Positions 11,701-23,700 of a stretch of DNA of 64,000 nucleotides are shown here, piece after piece. The position numbers and the translations under genes were made by a program. Under the pieces are notes generated by a model. The model did no database searches and was not told where the DNA came from. It saw nothing but the letters and a program-made list of their open reading frames with translations. This stretch comes from Struthidea cinerea (taxonomy: Eukaryota > Chordata > Aves > Passeriformes > Corcoracidae), in assembly GCA_013397865.1 (NCBI GenBank), contig VZTI01002345.1, positions 1,894,333 through 1,958,332 on the forward strand, given 5' to 3'. How positions within the stretch are numbered: position 1 is the first letter of the stretch; the number at the start of each line of letters is the position of its first letter.

Positions 11701-14700
11701 GTACTGAGAGAATGGAGAACCCTTTTCAATACAGTATAGAAACAGATTGAAAAGTAACAGGAGGAAAACAATAAAAAGAAGCTCTAACAACTGTGGGTGG
11801 ACTTACCTGAGTGCTGCTCACCGAAGCCCCTGCAGCCTTCGCAGGGTAACCACTGCTGCTGATGCTGTTTGATTAGTCACTCTCTTACACCTAAATCAAA
11901 CAGGAACATCAGAGCTGGGAAGCCCCGCGGCTCTGAGGGCACAGTGTCTCTGCCAGGGTCCCAGAGCCTGGGCTTTCCTGAGCTGCCTGCAGCCGTGTTT
12001 CCTGTCACTTCTCTAGGCTAATGGCTATCTTTCCTCTGCTTTTCTTCTCAGAGATATCAAGCCCGACAACATTTTACTGGATGAGCACGGTAGGTGCCAG
12101 GTGCTTTGTGGTCATGCATAAGTATAAAAACAGTCAGAGACAGGAGACCCAAGCTGCAGTTTCCGTGCTTGCTGGTGCCACCAGTTGGTGTTGCTCTCCC
12201 TCCCTCAGCCTAACCAGGAGCAGGACCATCCCATCCTTTTGTGCTCCACTTGCTGTCTCTTGCTTTTTGAGCAGCAGTATCTTGTACCTTCGGGGCACTG
12301 GGCACCCTGTGATGCTTTGGGGTTGCCTTGGTGTTTTAACCAACACCTCCTTTGGCTGACTGACTTGATGGTGTCTCTACAAGGCGCTGGCAGGGACCAT
12401 ATGTTTGGCTCTGCTTGGGGTCTGTAGCCCAGCACGCCCAATTTTAACATTTTCTTGGGTCTTGTTTAAAACCTGCTCAAAATGCCTCATTTGAAGGGCA
12501 GTGCTTGTGTCACTGCAGGGTTTGTGCAGTGTGTGCTCACAAACAGAATTAATTATGGTGCAATAGATAATCCTCATTCACGTATTTTCTTTTTCCTTGA
12601 GCATTTGACACGGGGAGGGAGCTCTGAAGAGGATTTTGGGGCTGGGTATGTTATAAATGTTGCTATCAGTTTTTCTGTAGTTTTTCTTAGGCAAAACTCT
12701 TGACTATATTCTTGCATGGCTCTTCAGTCACATTTTTTTCCTGGCAAAGGTCTCGCAGTGAAGAGTTGTCTGATATTTATTGGTTTGTAACTCACTAGAG
12801 AAACATTTTGTTAGCTCATATTTTTTTTTAAAATCCAAGTAACTGGCTTATTGTGAGAAATTTTCATTAGCAGCTACAGCAAGGCGCTTGAAGAGAAAAA
12901 GTCAGTGCAGGAAAGAGGCATACCTGAATTTATTATCAGTTCAGAGGCTGTAGCAGAGATGCCGCAGCTCCCGAGGGAGGCATTGCCTGGCTCTGTGACT
13001 GGGTGTGTGTGACCAGGGTTGCCTGGCAGCGTCGAGCCCAAGCTCGATCCGTTTGCATATGACCTCTAATTTCAGAGCACTGGTTGATTATTTATTTAGG
13101 AGCTGGCAGCAAAGTGGCTTTGCCTCCGGGTGCTGGAGCCCCTGTCCTGCCTCGCTCAGTCCTTCTCCAGCTGTTGCCCCATCACAGGCTATGGAGGGTT
13201 CTGTCCTCCCTGATGTGTGGGGGACCTGCTCCTCCAGCCGGACTCCTGGCACTGCCAGGGCTCCAGGCTGCCTGTCTTGTGTGGGACTGCCTTTGGTCAG
13301 TCCTCGCTGTTGGTGCTTTGGTGACCCATCACCATTCTCCCAGAACCTCTGTGCCCCTCAGACTGTGATGACACGGCTTCCTGAGAGGACCTGGGATCAC
13401 CATGGCCATGGGAATTTAGGTCGGCATTCCCTGAAGAGGGAAAAAAAGAGGAAAAGCCTCTGTACATATCTGCAGCTGCATTCAGCCCAGAAAGACACAA
13501 CCTACTAACTTCTTTAATGACACTACAATTCAGGATGAGTTTTGAGTCTACTCTCTGCTCACTGTGATTTTTTTAAGTCTCTCTTGCAGAGGTTTCAGAG
13601 TGTTTTTTCTGGGAACATACCCTTGACTCCAATGTCCTTTTGTCTGTGACTTGTAGTATTCCTTTTCTTCATCCATGGCTGCAAAGGTTTGTCTTCCGAG
13701 GCATATAGAAAGCTTTGGACGCACACAGAGTTAATTTGTTTTTCTTGTCCCCAAGGCAGCTGTTACTGTAGCTGTGTGTTTATCTATATTTAGCCTAATA
13801 GATCATGGTTGTTTTTCAGTATCTCTTTCCCTGTGGCACAGAGCTGCAGCTCCCCATTCTCTCTTCTCTTCCATCACCAGGCTTTCACACCTGGGATCAC
13901 AAAACAGATGCAATTTGCTAACATTATTTTTTTTATAATGTTCTTCATTGGGATGAGTCCCTTGAGACTGAAGGACCTGAAGACCTTCAGCAGTCAGACT
14001 TCAGTCCTTAATTTTTTATACTCCTCTTGTCCCTTAACCCTGCCCTTTGGTCCATCTACTTTTCCATCTGTGAAGCTCCTTTCCAGCTGTGACTCCTTCA
14101 GATTTAAGTTTGGAAAGGCCCCCAGCTTTTTTGCAGACGCCAGCACCCTTTTTGCGGGTGTTAATAGCCAAGGGAGCTACAGAAGCCCTTGTGTACATCA
14201 CTTAATCTTCGTGCAGGAGGCTGGTTCCAGTTTTTAATGCCTCTCATGATGCCACATATTGGTTGAAATGTGGTATCCTGACACTGACTGTCATGGACTT
14301 GACACACATCTCACCCTCCATCACCCTGGTTGGTGACATTCTGTATTACCATATCAATTTCAGCCAAGAAATTAACATGAGCCATAAATAAAGCGGAATG
14401 TCAGGCAAATACCTCTCTGTGCAAGGAAAGAGCCATTGTTCAACATCAAAGATTGAGATCAGGTCCCCCAATGAAAAAACCCTCAGCAGATGACACATCC
14501 AGCAGCCATTCCAAGCACAAAGTGTTTTCCTCCTTTAAAGATATGTTTATCAGTTTGATTCAGTGACAGCATAGCTCACCTGGGAGTGAACAAATATTAC
14601 AGAAGGCAGTTTCCAGGAGTTGTGACTAATTAATCAGGAGATTTTGGCCAGGTCATTCGTCTAATAAAATTGAAGAAAGGCTCAGTTTTATCTCTAGTGA

Positions 14701-17700
14701 AAGAGAGATTTTTTGCAAGAGCCCTGTAATGGCTTTGCTCAGTATTCTTGCTTGTACTACTGCCAGAAGGTACTCAAGGGCAGTGTTGTAATGGGTGTGT
14801 TATGCCAATGCAGGCATGGTATGCATTGGCCTGTTTGCTCTCTCATATCAGGTGAGAAAGGGCACAGCCCTTCCAGGAGCCTCCACGCTCCACAACTCCT
14901 GGGGTTTCTAGTTTCATATTCTTTAAAATGTTTTCTTGGATGAATCTGCAGAAGCATTATATTTTTTGCACTAAAGATGTTCTAGAAAGGTGAAGGAATT
15001 ATGAAGTAACAAAGGTGCCAGATACAGTAAGAAAATTGTTTGCCTTAAGGCAAACCCAGTGATTGATCTTGCACTGCCAGTTTCAGGCAGGCTGGGCTTG
15101 GGGAAGCCTCACATGGTGCCTGAGTGCAGCTCTGGCCATGCTGATTCAGAACTGGCTGCAATTAGAGATGCTGAGCAACCAGGAAGACACAAACCTTAAG
15201 GTTTGACCCAGCAGCAACCCCCAGTACATCCGTCGTGGGCACCAGCAGCTCCCACCCTGTAGCTCCCCATCACTGTTCAGCCTCGTTGTACTGTGCCAAC
15301 CCCCTTCCTCAGCCTCACTGGCTTGATTTGGTCATTTCTCAAGTGGGCTAGTTTATAAAACTTCTCCTTTATTTGAAGCAAATAATTTAAAAGATGAATC
15401 CAGAGAAAGTCACATTTGTGTTTGGAATATCAAACTCTTAATAAGCCTTTATGATTCATATTTCTGAAAGCAGCTCCTCACAAAGTGGAATGAAAGCTAG
15501 CGTTGAAAGGAAAAACAGTGCAAGGACGCAGAGGACGTATCCAGGTAGAGCAGTTGGATATCATTCTTCCTCCCAAGTGCTTCCCAGCAATGTGATGCCA
15601 CTCTTCAGTGGGCAGACTGAGGGAGTGAGTGCCCGGTGGATGGTGTAAGTAGTGGGGAGAGCTCCATAGGTCTGTCAGGGACTCTGTGCGAGGCGAGTGC
15701 CGATGCCTGGCTCATGCTCTCCCAGCAGTGCCATGGCTCAACAGAGGGAGCATGGACATGATACAGAGGTTTTGGATGAGATGACAAGTTCTACTTTTAC
15801 TCCCCAAGTTTTCCCAGCTACATCAGGTATTTGCAGCAGACAACTTGTATTGCTGCTCTCACAGAATAGATCTATAGGCACAGTCATAAATGCTTACTGA
15901 AATGCTCATGGCTTCCAGAGAAGACAACAGATTTTTATTGCCAAAGCATCAACTTTTAGACCTATGAAGGTGATCTTGCTCTACTTTGACTCATGAACTA
16001 GTGCAGCAGTGAATTTCTAGCTGTTGAAGCCAATGACTGAGGAAGGTGTTGTCACAGCCTCTGTGTCAGTAGAAGTCGCTTTGCTTCGACCTCTGTGGTT
16101 AGTGGAAACAGCAGCAATCCAGCTCCCTTCTGTTACTGCCAAGGGCATGATGCTGCAAAACACTACAAACAGAACAGCTGATGTGTTGACAGTGAACCCA
16201 CCTTTGCCAGGGGTGAGCAGGCTCAGTGCTTGAGGAGATGCAGGAGGTGGGGAAATGGAGCCTGCCTGCTTTTGATCAGGAAAATTCAGCTGAACCAAAC
16301 CACAAGTTTCAGAGAGACTTGCTTCTGTGCAGCCAGCCGCGTCTGATCACCTGCATCACCTTGTGGGACTGCTCCATTCATTGACAGTGGTTCAGTTAAT
16401 GGGGAATAATAAATTAAATGCCTTAGGAAAAAAAGCAAGTAAAAGCACAGGCAGGAGCTAAGTGGGAGCATTGTCTTTCTCATCATTGCAGATCACATCT
16501 ACCTCTTTTATTTCCTTTTTGGTTCACAGGCAGCAGCTGTGCATATTATAGGCATGGCAGCAGAGCTTGTTCCTCCCCCAAGGGGGTTTCATGATGTTTG
16601 AATTTCTGTGCAAGACTCTTTTTGATGGCTGCTAAAGGTGTTTGGTTCCATTCTAGAGACATCCTCTAAAGAGGAAAATGGAGGGAGTGCTTAGTACCTG
16701 GAACACCAGATGGCAAAAAACTAGGAAGCCGAACATGAAGATTTTGGGGTTTTTTTTAAACATAGTGGAATTTTTTTTCTGTGAGAAAAGTTCGGTTCTC
16801 CTAAAATATAGGAAGACTCAAAACAATCATCACTAAATTACTTCTTGGAGAACTCTTATATTTTCTGGTTCCCCAGAGGGAAAATAAGGGGATATTTGAA
16901 AAAACAAGAGACATCTGCAAGCAGCCTGCAAGCTGAAGTATTTTCTATCAGTTCTCCCACCAGAATCTTTTTTCCTGGAAACTCCTTGCCATGGAGTATT
17001 TTACTTTATGTTTCTGATTCAGAGCTATTTCTTGTGTGAAATTAAAACCAACCATCTTACACGTTAGCCTCTGTCTTTCAGGACACGTGCACATCACCGA
17101 TTTCAATATTGCCACGATGCTGTCGAAGGAGAGCCATGTCACCACCATTGCTGGCACAAAGCCCTACATGGGTGAGAACCAATGGCAGTTACGTGTTCTT
17201 GAATCACCATTTTGTGGGCTTGGGTGGACTGCTGTGGTGGTACACAAGTGAAGACATTTTTGATTAGAGTTTGGACTCTTTTCTTCCTGATCCACACCAA
17301 AACATACACGGTTTGAAGTGAGGAGTACCCTGGAGAGGAGATGCAGGGTGGGGACAGGAGTGCCTCCCCAGAAATGCCTCAGTGCAGCTGGGGAATGTGT
17401 GTGTCTGTCTGCAAATCCCACACACAGACTGACGCAAGCACACCATGAATACGGATTTTAGCGCCATGATGCCACACTGCACATCATTATTTGATTATAA
17501 ACTAAGATAGTTGCACTCCTGAAATCCCCAAACACTTCACAAGCAGCAGTCACACTGTGTAGAAATGATGAAATACTCCTGCTACCCTTGAGAAGGGAAA
17601 TTATGCACATAGGTTTGTATTTGGTCCCTCAGTACATCAGCACAAAAGTCTTACGCTGCTGTACCACTAGCAGTAATTTGAATTTTTGTATGAAATGGCT

Positions 17701-20700
17701 GCTTTAAAAATTAACATCACTCTGTGTTTAGGCCAAGTGAGTGGTTGTAAGAAAACATTGCTCCTTGTTTTGTTTGTTTTAGAGCAATTCTTGACTCCCA
17801 GGTTGCACAAAAACCCTGAAGTACTTTTTCCCTTTAATGAAAAATCTAATGGCTAAGAAAAAACATTTCAGTTGCTCCCTCCCCCTGCTTCCCATTAAAA
17901 GCTGTGATTCTCAGGCTTCATTCAGTTAAAATTTGGTTTTCCATGCCAAGGATGCAGTTGGCACCATGTCTGCATTTATGCTGCATATTAATGTTCCCAA
18001 AGAGCTGCTTTCATTGATGGCTGAGACTGGATTTGGGCTCTGCCAGACTGAAGTGCTTGAACAAAGAGATGAGTGGGATGGGAGCAGCTTCCCAAGATGC
18101 GGATCTGCTGAGCTCTGGCAGGGGCAGAGACACTTCACAGGGGGGATGAAGAGATACTCAGGCCACCTTATGCCTAGACTGAGTGAATGTGCTTATTCTG
18201 GAGGACATTTACTATGAATGATAGGAACTCCTGTGTCAGTAAAAGGAATTTGTTCTTTTTGGGCTTTGGGGGCAGAGAAGCACAGAGAGTTTCATGTGGA
18301 GAGGACTCTGGGGCTACTGGGTGGCTCTGGTGCAGGAGCATGGCAGCACAGGAAGGGCATGGGTCAGGTGTTCTGTGTTGCTCATTTCCGCTTGGGATTG
18401 CAGCTAGGCAACTTTTTTCCCCTGTATTTCACAGCACCTGAAATGTTTAACTCCACAAAACCCATTGGCTACTCCTTCGCCGTGGACTGGTGGTCGCTGG
18501 GAGTCACTGCCTATGAGCTGCTCAGGACTCGGGTATGTGTGTGGCTCATGGCTTGGCCTGCTCTGTCCTTGGACAGGCTGTCGGGAAGGTTAATGCTTTA
18601 TAACAGAGATGAGACAGCCAAGCTGAATTCAAGGCTTTAGGGGTTATTACAGCAGAGGAAGCAGAGACCACATCTTCACCAGGGTTCTTGTGATCATGGC
18701 TAAGAGCTCAGAGAAGCTGCTGCAATACAGAACAGCATGTTGTGGCAGTTCCCCACTGTGGCTGAGGGCCTCTGGGTTGGTATAAGTGGGACGAGGCAAA
18801 CAAGCAATAGCTCCTGAAGTTTGGGCTGCAGTGTCCTTTACTTGGAGCTTCTATCCTGCAAGGAAAAAAGAAAAGTTGAAAAAAAATCTTGTTGCTGTTG
18901 TAACAAGACTGAGCAATTGGAGCAAATGATGGGAAAAGCCCAATCCCTGCCTGTGCCATCAGGGCTCTGCTGCTGACTTGGGCAAGGTTGGGAGCCTAGT
19001 AGATAGACAAATACATCAGTGTTTTGGAAGTGTTGTGTAAAAAAGCGGGACAAAATTTTAAAAATTACATTCTTCTAAACAAAAGAATGCAATTTAAAGA
19101 GGAATGTTTAAAATCTGGTGAGGCTCGGATGCTTCTTTTCAGTGTGAGTATGCAAAACATGTTTTTTAAAAAATCTATCATCAGTCTTTGCAGAATGCCT
19201 GAAAAACATTTTGATGAACAGATCTTTTCAGTTGAATTTGTGTGTCTCACTTGTGAGAGATCAGTTTAGCAGACACTGAGGAGATGTGGCTGTCTGACCT
19301 GTTGGGTAACTGAAGCAATGCACCCTCTGTAAACATCTTAATGTCATATTTGAGTCTTCTACCTATCATGCTAAATGTATGGCAGGACTGCATCACGTTG
19401 ATTTTTGACTTGATGGCACTGCTTCTAAAGGCAGGAGCAGAAATGCTGTTTTGTGCTCATACTTGATGGCGCAGCCATGGTGAGGTGGTGGCACCTGGGT
19501 GGCTGCCACATGGAGGAAGTGCAGGGAGACCTTGAGGTCCATCTAGCGTTGGCACACGTCAAGCACACCGCACCTGATCTGACCTCACTGTTTATAGCTA
19601 CTATTATTTAAATGTACTTTTAAGACCCTCCTGCCTTCTTCCCCCCAAAATAAGGTAAAAATCTGTGAATCAAAACTTTCAAGATGGAAACACTCTGCCA
19701 TTTTAAGGTCTCTCTCCAGGTAGGGCAGCAGAATTGTTGTAGATGGAAAATGAACAGGGAGGTGACTTTACCTGTGCAGTGTCACTGGTTGTGCACTGCA
19801 TGTTAATGCAGGAGGAGTCCCTGGTGCTCCACTGCACCATGTGCTGCTCTGCAATGGCTCACCTATCCCAGTGACATGACACTGGCTGCGGGGCAGAAGG
19901 GACTATCACCCTGCGTCCTGATGCCCACCTGAGGCTGGTGACCCTTCCTGGGACATCCTTTTCTGAGCTGATTTTATTGTTGGGAGACATTTGTCTCCTT
20001 TTCACTGGCATTGTCCCCAGCACAAGTGAAGAACATTTTACAGGGAGTATCAGGAGTGCTCTAACTACAGCACTATGTGTCATAGCCTTGTAAGATAAAA
20101 ACACTGAAGAGACCAAGCAAATTCCCACTGGCTGATAACTCTGACTTCTGGGGTTTGCTCCTGCCTGTCCTGCTGTTAAATGTCTGGTTATTAGCTTAGT
20201 TCTTGCTGACATTTTGTTTTTTTCAACTGAGCCATGGTCACACAAGGAGAGATGCCCCACAGGAGGCTGGGGACTGAATAGTGAGATTGTGTGAAGCTTC
20301 TGGGCTCTAACCAGATTCCCCGAGGAGTCCGAAAAAGCAGATAAATTCAAGTGCTTTTCTTGTGGCGTTTCCCACAGAGGCCATACCACATTCGGTCCAA
20401 CACTTCCACAAATGACATCGCTCATGTGTTCAAGACAGCTACAGTGATGTACCCCGCCGCGTGGTCCCCGGACATGGTGTCACTGATCAAGAAGGTGAGG
20501 GTGGCTGCGAGGCGGGTGAGGGGCTGGGAAGTGTCCAGTGCTCCTGCCACTCGCAGCCTCTGCACGACACGGTGGGAAGCCCTTGCAAATGGTGACATGG
20601 GCAACCTTGGCTTCCAGAGTTTCCTCTATAACTTTGCTCTTGGGAATTAACTGACTTAGAAGCTGATATTGATATACGTGTCAATAAATTTAGCCCCAAA

Positions 20701-23700
20701 ATTACATTTTTTTAATTCTCAAAAAGAATTTTTTCCCAATAATGGAAATATTTGCAAGAAGTGCTGAGACTGTTGAAATCCTTTAATGCCATGCAGTTTA
20801 TGCACCACTGCAATTTTTTTTTCAATAAAGCTATTATCAAAATTGCTTCAAAATCATTACTGGAAGCATTTTGAAGCTGAAATCCCATTTGAAATGAAGC
20901 CATAGCTTCAATAAACAAGACTATGGCTTAACGGTCGCAGCAAAGCTGAGCAGTTAACCCCTGCATACCAGCGCTGGCAGCAAATTTTAGGGAAGTTTAA
21001 ATAGTTTTTAAATTTCAAGTAAGTGTGGGCAATAAAGTAGTACTTAATGTAGCTTTCATCTATTTTTTGTTCCAAGTAATATGTATATGTATTCTGTCGT
21101 TTCTAATGAAACAGACGATGAAACATTTTAATGAAAAGAGGCTGTCAATTATTTGCTGAGACAGAATCATGGTGTATTTTCCAGGAAGAAAATTGAAGAA
21201 TATCTCCATTTGCTGAAAATTCAATGAAGCCAGTATTTCATTAAGCCTAACAGTAATACAGGGATATTTACTACAGATGTCCTGTGTGTTGCTATGCTGG
21301 AAGTCTTTCCCTGGACTACAGCAGGCCGCAAGCCATGGAGGCTCCCTTGTGAATAAATAATACAATGTCACAATTATTTAAATTTCCCAGTGCTCCTTTG
21401 CATCTGGTTTAACAGCCATATGTATTATATATGAAGCTAACTGTGGCTCCTTCCTGGCTCAACCATCCCCTGTGGATTTTTGTATTTATTAACGTCCTGG
21501 GCAGATGCTTGTCATCGCAGAGCCGCAGCGCTGGTGTTAGGCTGGAGTCCAGAGCTCTGCAGAGGGATCTGGGCGGCGGGGACATTGCTGTGTAACTGGC
21601 TGCACGCCAGCATGAGGAGGGCTGTGTGAGTCACCTTGCCTATACCCTCCCCAAAGGGTTTGGATCATCTGGTTTTCCTGCTCTGTTTTAGGAGTGCATG
21701 GTGTCAGGAGTTTATGCAATGTATAATCCTTGAACAGAGACAACCTCAGCTCTTCCCTTCCCTACAAGTAATCCCTACGACAATGTTAAAAAATGATGAA
21801 AATAAGCAGTGTGAAGGCATGCTTTCACACTGGAATAAGAGTATTACTTTGGTAGAGTGAGAAAAGAGGATGTTTTACTGATGCAGTATTAAAAGCAGAA
21901 CACAAAGCCCTGAATAGAGCTCCCCATTCCAAACAAATGCTTATTTTTAACATTGGACAAATTGTTTAATGCCACTGTACTGCCTCACTGCCTGCTCCTA
22001 CAATGGGGATAAAAGTAATTTGTAAAAATGAGAATAAACAGAGTTAGAGGTTGTGAGCCTGTCACATACCCTGGTGAAGGGACTCTGAGCCAGAGCAGGA
22101 GAGGCGCTGGTCCAAGTACCAGTACTGATGCGGTGTCTCTGGCGCCATGTGTCCTCAGCCCTGCTCCACAGAATACGTGCCCTGTGGGGATGGTCTCATC
22201 TCTTCCCTTTAACTCTTGCTGCAGTTGCTCGAGCTGAACCCCGAGAAACGCTTTTCTCAGCTGAAGGACATCCAGTCCTTCCCGTATCTGTCCGATGTGA
22301 ACTGGGATGCTGTTCTCCAGAAAAGAGTAATGCCAGAATTCATTCCCATGGTAAGGCCATTTGAGTGTAAGGTTCCTCACACCCAGCACTGGGACACGGG
22401 ACGTTCTGACAAATTTCCACTGAAGCATTAGGTGTCACAAGGGGAAAAGAGAGACCAGGGCAGAGCTGTCTCTTCCCTGAGTGTGTAGCAAAGAGTAATG
22501 GAGGGAGACTGTAGTGTGGGTGCCCCAAAACTGATATGGCCTGTTTGTAATGTTCCCAGAATTTCTGGGTGCAGAACCCACCGGGCTGTGCATCTCTGTG
22601 GGATGGACAGTGCCTGTGAGCCCTCTCATGCTGAGCCATGCTCTGAGCAGTGCTGCTCCCCACATCCAGAAACCCAGTGCACCAGGATGGGCTCAGCAGC
22701 AGCCTTGGGATCACCCACCATCTTATGGGAATTGTTTTCTCCTGTAATGCCTCCCCTAACAAGCTCATTGTTAACAGTAAATAGCACATACACTGGATTA
22801 GTGTTTCTGGGCCCTTTTTAATTGAATTAAAACAGCACACAAGTAACAGAACCCTTATGGAGAATAGTCCAACTGCTCCAACTGGTTTTCAGCAGAAGCT
22901 GGGCTGAAGTATGAATATCTGTTAATTGTATATCCACCCTTTATGCTCGGTTTCTCTGTGGTGGGTATGATTCTGTATTGCTTGAAGACCAGTTCTGCTG
23001 GCTGTTGTGCTACTCTCAAAGAGGCAGAACCCAGCCAGGACACTGTCCTCCTCCTCCTCATTGCCACTCCAAAGCATCCAAAGGGCGGAGTAGAAGCAGG
23101 AGCACGAAAGGAGCCACTGTCACACCTTGAATATGGCCCCTAGCTGAAGGGACTGATAAAGTATATCAGGAGTGTGGCCAGTGCTCTTGACTGCATGTGC
23201 AATATAATTAGTGCATCTTTTTTACAAAATTCAGCTCCCAGAAGCAGTCCAGTGTATAAGAGACTCCTTAAGACAGGCTCTGATCATTTAAGGCCACCTC
23301 TCTCTCCCCTCCAGAAAGGCAGACTGAACTGTGACCCAACCTTTGAACTGGAAGAAATGATCCTGGAATCCAAACCTCTTCACAAAAAAAAAAAGCGCTT
23401 GGCTAAGAAGGAGAAAGACACAAGCAAAAGCAATTCATCCCAGGTGAGAGCAAGCAGGTACAAGCATGTGGTCAAGGAGGTCTTTCATTTTTCAGTGATT
23501 GCTATCTAGCAAGACCACAGCAAACTGAATATTTTTTTCCCTTGTGACCAACTTTATTCCTAAAACTCTCCCCATCTTCCCTGTGGTGAAAGGCAGAATG
23601 TGTATGCACTGGTTTACTGCAAGAGGAGAGCCTTAATGCCATTCTCCCCGCTGCAGGGCTAAAGATGCTCTGTGCCTAAACATATCGCCATGTCTCATTG

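Noticed and set aside
13809..14237. 142-codon frame in STK32A intron 6
   Set aside because: Serine/phenylalanine-rich chance frame from pyrimidine-rich DNA, no homology recognised, no splice context.
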